From assembly GCF_043678055.1 (NCBI RefSeq), contig NZ_JBHEQA010000008.1:1-64000 (forward strand): 64,000 bases of DNA, given 5' to 3'. The notes beneath the pieces were generated by a model. It saw only the letters and a list, made by a program, of their open reading frames with translations. It was not told the origin of the DNA and made no database searches. The stretch comes from Spongiimicrobium salis. Lineage in GTDB: Bacteria; Bacteroidota; Bacteroidia; Flavobacteriales; Flavobacteriaceae. Made by a program: the position numbers and the translations under genes. Below, one piece after another: positions 1 to 7,583 of the stretch (within the stretch, counting starts at the first letter, position 1; the number at the start of each line of letters is the position of its first letter).

Positions 1-92
1 CACTGTGTATACTAACCTTAATTCTCTCTTTTGTTCTTTCTGATTATTACATCAATTTAATGAGAATCAAACTTAAGTTGTGTATAATCAAT
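1..92. other. Left edge, no gene recognised
   Basis: No open frame of useful length is visible before the hairpin at 93. The stretch is AT-rich and is presumably the 3' untranslated tail of a gene that lies outside the window. Confidence 0.4.
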
Positions 93-130
93 AACGGTTT
101 AAGTGTAAACTTCAACCGTTTTTTATTTTA
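93..130 (+). terminator. Strong intrinsic terminator
   Basis: A 7-bp arm AACGGTT (93-99) pairs with AACCGTT (114-120). After one T/C mismatch the stem continues as AAGT/ACTT around a GTAA tetraloop, and it is followed directly by TTTTATTTTA. It would end transcription of a gene to the left of the window. It also means that the open frame running into the first gene from before position 130 is unlikely to be translated from further upstream. Confidence 0.8.
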
Positions 131-213
131 TAGGAGTATATTGTAGTTGGAAAAGTAGTTGCCAAGAATCTGCTGCTACTTATAGTCAAGACGGCTGTAA
201 AACATTTGAGAAA

Positions 214-591
214 TTGAGTACTGAAGAAAAAAAACCACGAGGTTACGGAATTATAGAACCTCCAATTTATGATGAATTAAATTGGAATATGGATTCTATC
301 GTATCGTGTCTTGAAATTATCCGAACTAAATTACCAGAACTGTTTACAGAATTTCCGGAAAGCATAAAATACGAGCTCATAGCATTAGGGAATCCATTTG
401 GAGAACCATATCCAGTAATAGGGTTTTACTCAGATAACCCGAAAGATTTAAGGGAAATACCCGAATTTTTAGATCTTTATGAAGAAATCGAAGTCTGGTT
501 GAATAAAATTGGGATGAATACTATTAAAAAGGAATCTGAAAAAATAAAAACTATCAACTGGGAAATGCTGAAAAATAGAAAACCTGAATAA
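214..591 (+). CDS. Orphan hypothetical protein, start uncertain
   Basis: A soluble, acidic protein of about 125 residues that I do not recognise. It has no signal peptide, membrane segment or obvious motif; the C-terminal half is rich in Glu/Lys and probably helical. The only canonical-type start is TTG at 214. The frame stays open upstream to the terminator at 93-130 with no ATG or GTG, and the first internal ATG is at residue 26. A missing 5' end is therefore likely: either a truncated gene or a recombined cassette. It is followed by two other orphan genes of the same kind. An immunity-type protein is one possibility, but this rests only on context and size. Confidence 0.45.
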   Translation: MSTEEKKPRGYGIIEPPIYDELNWNMDSIVSCLEIIRTKLPELFTEFPESIKYELIALGNPFGEPYPVIGFYSDNPKDLREIPEFLDLYEEIEVWLNKIGMNTIKKESEKIKTINWEMLKNRKPE

Positions 592-800
592 GAACATTAT
601 AAAACAATGTCTATAATTCAGTGCTAGCTTCCTTCCCAAAAGAATATTTACTACTTTTAATAAAAGTCAGGCTCAAAAAGAATGATTTTGTCACGGGATA
701 TGGTTTGCTAGAGAATCGCTTCGGACAACGTTTTTAGCTCACCAAGCTACCAAAGATGCACCGAAATCATTGTCGGGACCTTGACTACCATGGACTTATA

Positions 801-1265
801 ATGGAAAAGGAAATCAAAGAATTCGGATCATCTATTAAGAAATCACTTTCTGCATGCACAGAGAATCTGATTTTAAAACTAAAAGAGTTCGATTCAATGA
901 ACTTTCATCCAGAGATCAAAAGAATCGATTGTGAAGTTTTCCAAGGGAATACCACCATTACAATCCGCGCTTTTTTAATGGACGATGATATGAATGAAGT
1001 TTTTAATTCAAATAATCAAAATTTTGTTGATGGTAGCATTGAAATAGTAGAAGATATAGCATTTTGTCCTTCTTATGAAAAACTTGATTGGATGTATGAA
1101 AATCATGGTGAAGAAACAGATAGAACGTATATTGACACGGTCGTGAACTGGTTCTCGGAATGCCTGGATAAATCATCCCTATCCTTAAGCCTTCCTCTAT
1201 ATATACAACGTCACGACTCAGGATGGACCTTTGATTTGCAATCTAAGCAATGGATTAAGTATTAA
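801..1265 (+). CDS. Orphan hypothetical protein
   Basis: A 154-residue acidic, cytoplasmic-looking protein of unknown family. The frame is open from 756, but ATG 801 gives a more natural N terminus (MEKEIKEF) and drops a His/Arg-rich leader. It contains a run DDDMNEVF around residue 62 and a Trp/Tyr-rich C terminus ending WIKY. No signal sequence or catalytic motif is visible. It is the middle gene of three orphan genes between the terminator at 93 and the esterase at 1914. Size and context would suit an immunity or antitoxin-like protein, but nothing in the sequence proves it. Confidence 0.55.
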   Translation: MEKEIKEFGSSIKKSLSACTENLILKLKEFDSMNFHPEIKRIDCEVFQGNTTITIRAFLMDDDMNEVFNSNNQNFVDGSIEIVEDIAFCPSYEKLDWMYENHGEETDRTYIDTVVNWFSECLDKSSLSLSLPLYIQRHDSGWTFDLQSKQWIKY

Positions 1266-1284
1266 AAAACTATAGTTGATAATG

Positions 1285-1420
1285 TGAAAAAAATCACGAC
1301 TTAACTAATCAACCCAGTGCTATACATTTTACACTAAATCCTGTCACTTATAACCTATTGTTCAATGATAATGGATTTGATATTAAAAATATGGATTTGG
1401 ATAACGTTCTTAAGAAATAA
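1285..1420 (+). other. Start-less open frame, possible gene fragment
   Basis: A frame without a start codon ends at TAA 1418-1420 and reads like a real C terminus (…NPVTYNLLFNDNGFDIKN…). Its hydrophobic/Asn/Asp pattern looks more protein-like than random AT-rich DNA. It overlaps the extended 5' end of the next orphan gene in another frame. It could be the displaced C-terminal tip of a larger protein, left by recombination. This is inference from composition only. Confidence 0.25.
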
Positions 1421-1445
1421 AGACTCGTTGCCTAAAACCTCAAAT

Positions 1446-1784
1446 ATGGTTAATCCAAAAATGGAATATGAGGGAATGTCCGGAGCGTTCATTTGGGAAG
1501 ATGAGGGATTATGGGAAGTTAGAAACCGTCATCTAAGCAATGCTTTTAAATATGTGATCCATCATAGAATGAGAATGGTTGCTAGGCTAGATGAAGATGA
1601 GGAAGTTTTACGTTCCAAAAAATTTGATCAAAAGATTTTTGAAATGGCTAAAAAATATTTCCCAAATTGGATCGGGTTTGATGCGTCCAGATGCTCTTAC
1701 AATCCTGAATTGGCAGACAGAATGATTAGAATTAGAAAAGTTGCCCACTGGAGATGTGAAAAACTATTCAATGAAGAATTTTAA
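1446..1784 (+). CDS. Orphan hypothetical protein
   Basis: A 112-residue protein of unknown function. The open frame begins at 1365, but the first 27 codons encode an Ile/Trp-rich stretch overlapping another plausible frame, so ATG 1446 (MVNPKMEYEG) is preferred; ATG 1461 is also possible. The protein is basic in the middle (HHRMRMVARL), has several Trp residues and two Cys (residues near 83 and 103), and shows no signal peptide or membrane segment. It is the third member of the orphan cluster at the left end. The frame directly after its stop stays open for a further 23 codons. Confidence 0.5.
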   Translation: MVNPKMEYEGMSGAFIWEDEGLWEVRNRHLSNAFKYVIHHRMRMVARLDEDEEVLRSKKFDQKIFEMAKKYFPNWIGFDASRCSYNPELADRMIRIRKVAHWRCEKLFNEEF

Positions 1785-1913
1785 AGATATGAAAACACTG
1801 GGAATCAACCCGCATTAGAATTCTTCAAACAAATAAAAACTTTAACCCTCCTTTAAGAGGTAAAACTTAATCAAAACGATAGCTTTGATAACTCATCCCT
1901 AGTTTTTGGTAAA

Positions 1914-3116
1914 ATGGACATCAAAAAAGTATTTCTAGTACTTGGTATTTTGTGTTGTAATGCCACTATGACCGCCCAAGACCCATCTTCTGTGAATGCT
2001 ATGGGGCAGAATTATACGATTACATCCGATATTCTAAACGAAGACAGGCAAATTCAAATACTTACCCCGGAAAGTTATACGGAAACCAATAAGAAATACC
2101 CGGTTTTATACCTGCTGGATGGTCAGCGCTTATTTCCTTTTGGAGTAAGCTTGTTAAAATCCTTTACGCAGTTTCGGCAAACTCCAGAATTTATTGTTGT
2201 TGGGATTACCAATAGGTACCCCAATAGGTTTGGACATTTCATTGATCGGGAAAAAAAGTTTTTGACCTTTATGGAAGATGAGGTGATTTCCTTTGTAGAT
2301 AATAACTTCCGTACCTCTAAAGAGCGCCTCCTATTTGGCTGGGAATATGGGGGAAGTTTTGTCATTCAGACCATGTTGGATAAACCCGATTTGTTTAGCG
2401 CCTATCTTGCGGCAAGTCCTTTCCCATTGGACCAAAAAATAGATCAGATAAGTGATTTTCTGGATAGCAATACCAATTTTGATAAAGCATTGTATTTTTC
2501 GGTAAGTCCCAATGAAAACGATGTGACTAAGGGAGTTAAAAAGCTAGATAGTATTCTAAGGTTAAAGGCGCCGAAAACCTTTAATTGGTCGTATAGGGAA
2601 CTGTTAAATGAAGAACATCGTTCAACACCTTATTCCACCATCTATGAAGGATTGACCAGCTTCTATCAGTACTATCCCGAATTGCAATTCAACAATCTTG
2701 CAGAGTTTACAGCGGCAGGTGGATTATCCTATGTATATGATTATTATCAAAAAAGGGCAGCTCAATTTGGGTTTCCGGCTACTTTGTCTGATTGGACCAT
2801 GTTCAGTCTAATGAGAAATGCCATACGGGCAAATGACATCGAGCAATTTAAAAGGTTCATAAGTGAATTTGAGGCGACTAAGTTTATCCATAGATTACGA
2901 GTGTCCAGGGCCTGTTTAATTGCAGAATTTTACGCAGAACATAAGGAATATGATAAGGCAATTGACTTGTTCTTGGTTTTGACAGAAAAACATCCTGATG
3001 CGGAAAGACCCCTGAAAGGATTGGGAGATGTGTATACAGCATTGAAAAAACAAAAAAAGGCTTCCCGTTATTATAAAAAAGCAAAAGAAATAGCTGAGGC
3101 CCATACGAATCAGTGA
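1914..3116 (+). CDS. Esterase-family (PF00756-like) secreted protein with C-terminal TPRs; nucleophile replaced
   Basis: A secreted protein of 400 residues: signal peptide 1-21 ending TAQ, an alpha/beta-hydrolase domain of the putative esterase type at about 30-255, and a helical C-terminal part with TPR-like repeats at about 330-395. The family normally hydrolyses ester bonds (siderophore or S-formylglutathione-type substrates) with a GxSxG nucleophile. Here the elbow reads FGWEYGG, with Glu144 where Ser belongs (codon GAA, not an ambiguity). An acid/His segment, NEEHRST near 229, is retained. So the fold is clear, but catalysis by the normal route is not expected. It may be a binding protein or use another mechanism. 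It converges with the lyase gene at 3195. Confidence 0.75.
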   Translation: MDIKKVFLVLGILCCNATMTAQDPSSVNAMGQNYTITSDILNEDRQIQILTPESYTETNKKYPVLYLLDGQRLFPFGVSLLKSFTQFRQTPEFIVVGITNRYPNRFGHFIDREKKFLTFMEDEVISFVDNNFRTSKERLLFGWEYGGSFVIQTMLDKPDLFSAYLAASPFPLDQKIDQISDFLDSNTNFDKALYFSVSPNENDVTKGVKKLDSILRLKAPKTFNWSYRELLNEEHRSTPYSTIYEGLTSFYQYYPELQFNNLAEFTAAGGLSYVYDYYQKRAAQFGFPATLSDWTMFSLMRNAIRANDIEQFKRFISEFEATKFIHRLRVSRACLIAEFYAEHKEYDKAIDLFLVLTEKHPDAERPLKGLGDVYTALKKQKKASRYYKKAKEIAEAHTNQ

Positions 3117-3194
3117 GCAATGAAGCCCGTACTTTGCGAAGGCCGTATTGGATTAGCACTATTTTTAAGACCTCAAGATGAGGGAAAAAGACTT

Positions 3195-4094
3195 TTACTG
3201 GTCGTTAGATTCAAATGCAACGGTGGTATAACCTACAACCAGATTTTTGGTATGTGGTCCATCATCATTGTACAGCCCCGCTTTAAGATAAAAACCATTT
3301 GAGATTCCGGTATTACTTACCCATCGCGTACTTGGGTCCGGGGCAAAAGATTGGTCTAGAATCATAACTCCATGTTGTTCAACACCTATGTGTACGGCAT
3401 CATTACTTTTCTCTAAAGTAATTTTTAAGGGGGAGAGATCATAATTTCCCCCATCCGAAAAAAGAAAGTCATTTTTGTCAAAATCCGTTTCACGAGAGGG
3501 TACTTCCGGATCTTTTCTAATCACCGTTTCCAAACCATCCGGGTGTAGGACCAATCTAAAAAAAGGTTTATTGCCATTGCCACCTCTATTATGTACTTGC
3601 GCAATGGTAACCCCATTATTGGGAATATCGTAGTACACCCCTTCAAGTTCAATTCTGGAGAAGGAGTTAAGTGGCCCTTCAGAAATTTGTTTAAACTCAA
3701 TTCTTCTGCCCTTGTCCAATTGACATTCTAAATTCAGTTCCGATTGATCTTCGGATAAATAAAAATAATTGTCATCAGGGACCGCATTATCAAAAATTCC
3801 TACCAACGTTTCATCGTTGGTGTCACATGGCGGACTATCGCAGCCTCCCGTATTATAACTATTTTCAATAACAATGTTTTCGTCGAAAACAAAGCGCGTT
3901 GTTAAACTTGTGGTTCCATCATCGGTATTGCCGCCGCTATTATCTTCAGCAGCAGGATCATCTTCCGCCTCAGGATCGCTAGTGTCTTCACTAACCATAA
4001 TATCCTCCATTGCGGTGCTGTCGCTGGAGCAACTACTTAATACACTTAAGTAGAATGTTAACAATAAGAGGGAAAGGAATGATGGGCGTTTCAT
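3195..4094 (-). CDS. PL7-like polysaccharide (alginate) lyase lipoprotein
   Basis: A 299-residue lipoprotein. The signal ends in the lipobox LSSC (Cys22), followed by an acidic, Glu/Asp-rich linker to about residue 62 that would hold the enzyme off the outer membrane. The catalytic domain carries the three alginate-lyase family 7 signatures in order: RIEL at 147-150 (family R-x-EL-R), QVH at 166-168 and YLKAGLYND at 269-277 (family YxKAGxYxQ, with D in place of Q). The Arg, Gln, His and Tyr catalytic positions are present. Expected role: beta-elimination of a uronate polysaccharide such as alginate at the cell surface. There are no SusC/D neighbours, so it is not in a full polysaccharide-utilisation locus. 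A twin palindrome lies 53-75 bp upstream. The exact substrate is not readable. Confidence 0.72.
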   Translation of the reverse strand: MKRPSFLSLLLLTFYLSVLSSCSSDSTAMEDIMVSEDTSDPEAEDDPAAEDNSGGNTDDGTTSLTTRFVFDENIVIENSYNTGGCDSPPCDTNDETLVGIFDNAVPDDNYFYLSEDQSELNLECQLDKGRRIEFKQISEGPLNSFSRIELEGVYYDIPNNGVTIAQVHNRGGNGNKPFFRLVLHPDGLETVIRKDPEVPSRETDFDKNDFLFSDGGNYDLSPLKITLEKSNDAVHIGVEQHGVMILDQSFAPDPSTRWVSNTGISNGFYLKAGLYNDDGPHTKNLVVGYTTVAFESNDQ

Positions 4095-4146
4095 AATCGT
4101 AGAGCGTTGGACAGTACTTTGTCCTTTTTTTGATGTTTAAAAAATA

Positions 4147-4169
4147 GGTTAACCAGTTTGGTTAACCAA
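4147..4169. promoter_or_regulatory. Twin palindromic operator upstream of the PL7 gene
   Basis: GGTTAACC at 4147-4154 is repeated inside the 12-bp palindrome TTGGTTAACCAA at 4158-4169, with centres 13 bp apart. The core TGGTTAACCA fits the T-n-GT-n-n-AC-n-A pattern bound by GntR/FadR-type regulators. It sits 53-75 bp before the lyase start codon, where a repressor would block the promoter. The regulator itself is not identified. Confidence 0.5.
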
Positions 4170-4541
4170 TATTAAGCAAATTTTTGTAATTATAAAAAAT
4201 AATGCCTGTGGGGTTTTGACCAAAGGGACGTTTATGTCCAAAAATGAATCGGAAAATTGAAAACAAATGGGCCAGTATGGGCATCCCCTTTATTGCCGAA
4301 ACTTGTACCGAAGCCTATATGTTCTGGATAATTTAGGAATTGTCCAAGAGGGTAGGAGAAAAGCCCCTGAATTATTGTTTATCCCTGAGGAATGAACAAT
4401 ATTTGTCATCAGATATTCCACTAAGTTTCTAACTGCTTTTTTTAGCATTAGTTTGCAATAGTACCCTATAGGTAAATGGATAAAAGGCGTATATTGGGGC
4501 GCAGATAATAACTTAGATACCAGTAACCAAAACCAACTTGC
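4170..4541. other. Intergenic region, no gene seen
   Basis: Roughly 370 bases between the operator of the lyase gene and the hydrolase gene at 4542. Short frames on both strands look random; the longest, on the minus strand at 4290-4583, would overlap the real start of the hydrolase. It presumably holds the divergent promoters. No clear promoter box, hairpin or RNA gene is visible. Confidence 0.4.
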
Positions 4542-5561
4542 ATGATAAAAAAGATAAAGAAAATCTTTAAAAGGATTTTTCAAGCTATAGGTATCGTATT
4601 GATGCTGATTATTGTTGCCGGGTTAATGTTTAGAGCCTTCGGTCCTAGTTCGCATAGGCCTTTAGGGGAAATTGTACAAGTCAATGGCCTTGATATGCAT
4701 ATTCATGCTACTGGAGAGAAAAGTGACCAACCCACCGTAATCATTGAAGGTGGTGCAAGTGCATCATCAGATTATTATCACTGGCTAAGTGAAGGTCTAA
4801 AAGATAGCCTGAGGGTTGTTCGCTATGACCGTGCAGGAAATGGATATAGCGCATCGAGTACTGCTGAACGCGACGCAGAGACCATAGCAGAAGAATTACA
4901 TGAATTATTGGAAAAATCAGGCGAATCCCCGCCTTATGTATTGGTTGGACACTCCATGGGGGGACCCTATATTCGTGTTTTTGCGGAATTGTATCCTGAG
5001 GAAGTGGAGGCCCTGGTTTTTATAGATTCCACCCACCCACAGCAAGTGGAACGATTGAACGCTGCAGCCGAATCCTCCTTTCGATTTAAAACCACATTGT
5101 TTTTGTTGGGCGCAAGTGGCTTATTGGCCGATTTGGGCGTTTTAGGCCTTTTCGAAAATTTTACCGACCCTTTATTGGCAGGGGAGGGACTGCCCGATGA
5201 TATCAACCAACGCACAAAAGATTTTTTGTTGAATGGAAAACGAACAAGGGCCTATAAAAAAGAAATTGAGAGCTATCACGCCACTTTGAGAAGAGCAGAT
5301 GAGGCCAAGGAGTTTGGCGCCTTACCTATTCGTGTTTTTACGGCTATAGCAATGAACAAAAAAGCCTATACTGAAAATGGTATTGATCCAGATGCTTTTC
5401 TGAAAGAGACGATTGCTGCTCAAAAAGAATTTACGAAACTATCTTCCAACGGGAAGCAATTTTTAATCGATGGAAACCATCAATCAATTTTCACAAAAAA
5501 AGAGAATGCCCACAAGATAAACAAAGAGATCATTCAACTCATTCGGGAAATGGAACAATGA
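4542..5561 (+). CDS. Membrane-anchored alpha/beta hydrolase
   Basis: A 339-residue alpha/beta-fold hydrolase. A basic N terminus and a hydrophobic segment at about 14-31 form an uncleaved signal anchor, placing the catalytic domain outside the cytoplasmic membrane. Family features: oxyanion-side EGGASAS near 69-75, DRAGNGYS at 96-103, nucleophile elbow GHSMGG with Ser138, an Asp in IDSTHP near 161-166, and the catalytic His in GNHQS close to the C terminus (about 314). The triad is complete, unlike the esterase at 1914. The substrate is unknown. The following secreted protein (5644) is in the same direction after 82 bp and may be co-transcribed. Confidence 0.82.
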   Translation: MIKKIKKIFKRIFQAIGIVLMLIIVAGLMFRAFGPSSHRPLGEIVQVNGLDMHIHATGEKSDQPTVIIEGGASASSDYYHWLSEGLKDSLRVVRYDRAGNGYSASSTAERDAETIAEELHELLEKSGESPPYVLVGHSMGGPYIRVFAELYPEEVEALVFIDSTHPQQVERLNAAAESSFRFKTTLFLLGASGLLADLGVLGLFENFTDPLLAGEGLPDDINQRTKDFLLNGKRTRAYKKEIESYHATLRRADEAKEFGALPIRVFTAIAMNKKAYTENGIDPDAFLKETIAAQKEFTKLSSNGKQFLIDGNHQSIFTKKENAHKINKEIIQLIREMEQ

Positions 5562-5643
5562 TTTTTGAAACCAAAAAAAGCTTGTGAAGCAGTGAACCTA
5601 TTGCATGGTGATATGGAATGGTGAAAAACTCAAAAACAAATAA

Positions 5644-6150
5644 ATGAATCAAGTGATGAAAAAAATACTTCTATTCATGCTTTTAATTCCCATGGCTTTG
5701 AAAGCACAAGATCGTCCTTTGGATATTTTTAAACCCTTGGAAGACTATGTTTGGAGTGCTGAAGGAAAATGGGGAGATGGAAGCGCATTCAAACAAGAAA
5801 TACAAATTGAATTTTCCTTAAACGATAAACTGGTCACAGTAGAATCTATAGGGTTCATCAATGCAGAACAAACGGAAGTCGGTTTAAGAAATCATGGTAT
5901 TCGACAATATGACGAAAAATCAAAGAAAATACGATTTTGGGAGTTTGATGTATTCGGAAATTTGACGGAAGGAACAGTTGAAGGTCAAGGAAAAAATCTA
6001 GTGTATCGCTATGATTATGGAGGGACATTTGTCACAGAAATGTGGGTGTATAAAAATGACAAAACTTATGGATTTATCGTAGGGGTTTACGATGATGGGA
6101 AATGGCAACAAAAGTTTCTTGAAACGGAATTCAAACGTAAAGGGAAATAA
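5644..6150 (+). CDS. Secreted hypothetical protein
   Basis: 168 residues with a clear Sec signal peptide ending KAQ. If translation starts at the internal ATG 5656, the product begins MKKILLF, a more typical signal start. The mature part is about 145 residues and predicted mostly beta (alternating hydrophobic/charged runs such as KIRFWEFDVFGN and YGFIVGVYDDGKW), suggesting a small barrel like those of DUF1579/lipocalin-like proteins. I do not recognise the family with confidence. It lies between the alpha/beta hydrolase and a GNAT enzyme and is probably periplasmic. Confidence 0.65.
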   Translation: MNQVMKKILLFMLLIPMALKAQDRPLDIFKPLEDYVWSAEGKWGDGSAFKQEIQIEFSLNDKLVTVESIGFINAEQTEVGLRNHGIRQYDEKSKKIRFWEFDVFGNLTEGTVEGQGKNLVYRYDYGGTFVTEMWVYKNDKTYGFIVGVYDDGKWQQKFLETEFKRKGK

Positions 6151-6297
6151 GCCGATAAGGTAAGTGCAGATGATACCTAATATGGATTTTTTATGCGTTG
6201 AAGAAGATCGTGAAAAGCACTAAATCCCCATCTTATGTTGTTGTGAAAAAAAGGTGATGAATATTACATATTTGGCATAAACAGGAAAGTGTAGGCT

Positions 6298-6765
6298 ATG
6301 GTACATTTGGTAGAGGCAAAATCGGATAAAGATTATAAAATTGCAATACAACTATTTAAGGAATATGCGGTGCAAATTGGTATTGATCTGTCTTTCCAAA
6401 ACTTCGATAGGGAAATCCTTGACATTGAGAAACAGTATTCCAAACCTACTGGACAATTGATCCTAGCCTATGATGCTACCGAAAACCCGATCGGATGTTT
6501 TGGAGTTCGGAAGTTTTCCGATTCCATTTGCGAATTAAAAAGAATGTACGTAAGGAAAGCGGCAAGGGGAAAGGGTATAGGAAAGGAGTTACTTGTTCGG
6601 GCAATGGAAGTGGGAAAAGCCTTGAATTATCAAAAAATGCGCTTGGATACACTATCTACCATGGAATCGGCAATAGCATTATATAAAAAAGTAGGCTTCT
6701 ATGAAATACAGGCCTATAGATTTAACCCTATTGAAGGGGCAAAATGCTTTGAAATTCAATTGTAG
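6298..6765 (+). CDS. GNAT family N-acetyltransferase
   Basis: A 155-residue single-domain acetyltransferase. The acetyl-CoA binding motif A is evident as the strand CELKRMYVRKAARGKGIGKELL (about 80-101, containing R-G-K-G-I-G-K). A later motif, LYKKVGFYEI (about 133-142), is typical of the C terminus of GNATs. It would transfer an acetyl group to an amine on a small molecule or protein; the acceptor cannot be read from sequence. It precedes the GntR regulator at 6931, with an operator between them. Confidence 0.85.
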   Translation: MVHLVEAKSDKDYKIAIQLFKEYAVQIGIDLSFQNFDREILDIEKQYSKPTGQLILAYDATENPIGCFGVRKFSDSICELKRMYVRKAARGKGIGKELLVRAMEVGKALNYQKMRLDTLSTMESAIALYKKVGFYEIQAYRFNPIEGAKCFEIQL

Positions 6766-6909
6766 AACTGGAAATTGTATGAAATACGATGCCTTGGTAA
6801 AGTTACGTCCACGATGCGCGGTTTACCATAGATAAGAGGCCGTAGTATCAAATATTCTAAACATAAGGGAAAAATTTTTGTAGTTCAGGGAAAATACTTA
6901 TTATTGTAT

Positions 6910-6921
6910 ATTGTATACAAT
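6910..6921. promoter_or_regulatory. Palindromic operator for the GntR regulator
   Basis: ATTGTATACAAT is a perfect 12-bp palindrome whose core TTGTATACAA matches the FadR/FCD-subfamily consensus T-n-GT-A-T-AC-n-A. It lies 9 bp before the ATG at 6931, preceded by a partial copy (TTGTATA at 6905-6911). Its position indicates autoregulation of the GntR gene and its downstream partner. Confidence 0.6.
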
Positions 6922-6930
6922 GTGCAATTT

Positions 6931-7572
6931 ATGATCAATCAAGAATCTCTAAAAAGTCAAATTATTAAAGCCCTCTGGCAGTTGATTATTGATGGGGAAA
7001 TCCTGCCCAACGAACCCCTTCGCGAAATCCATTTGACCAAAGTGTTGAATATCAGTCGCACTCCTTTACGAGAGGCCCTGCAGCAACTGGAATGGGAGGG
7101 GATAGTGATTTCGGAGCCTCGAAAAGGGTTTCGGCTGTCGAAATTCACCGAATCCGATTTACTTGAAATTTATCCTTTGCGAGCAAAATTGGAAAGCTAT
7201 GCCTTAGAATTGTCTGGCATTCCATCGCAGAAAGTGATTGGTGAGCTCATCGCGATTAATACCAAAATGCATACTGCAAAGTCACCCAAAAAAGTCGTGG
7301 AACTCGATGAACAATGGCATTTATTGTTGATTTCCAATTGCCCTAACCATCGTTTATTAAAAATGATAAAGACCCTACATCGACAATCGCAACGTTATGA
7401 GTACGCCTATATGGCGATGGGCAGAACTATTGAAAATTCAACGGAACAACATCAGGCTATTATTGATCATTTAAAAGCGGGGCGCTTGCAAAAAGCAACC
7501 GAGCTATTTGCGCAAAACAACCTAAGTGGCCTTGATGCACTTAGACAATGGTTACAATACAACAACAACTAA
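6931..7572 (+). CDS. GntR-family transcriptional regulator with FCD domain
   Basis: A 213-residue DNA-binding regulator. An N-terminal winged helix of the GntR type spans about 1-70, with the recognition-helix signature NISRTPLREALQQLEWEG and a wing RKGF. A C-terminal all-helical FCD ligand-binding domain (about 80-205) shows EQWH and an HQAII-DHL metal/ligand-binding His pattern. The frame is open from a TTG at 6904, but that start would lie across the operator palindrome, so ATG 6931 is chosen. The gene is followed after 11 bp by a beta-lactamase-fold lipoprotein, so the pair is probably one autoregulated operon responding to a small acidic ligand. Confidence 0.88.
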   Translation: MINQESLKSQIIKALWQLIIDGEILPNEPLREIHLTKVLNISRTPLREALQQLEWEGIVISEPRKGFRLSKFTESDLLEIYPLRAKLESYALELSGIPSQKVIGELIAINTKMHTAKSPKKVVELDEQWHLLLISNCPNHRLLKMIKTLHRQSQRYEYAYMAMGRTIENSTEQHQAIIDHLKAGRLQKATELFAQNNLSGLDALRQWLQYNNN

Positions 7573-7583
7573 AACAACTACCA

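Noticed and set aside
4290..4583. 97-codon minus-strand frame
   Set aside because: It overlaps the start of the alpha/beta hydrolase and the composition looks random.
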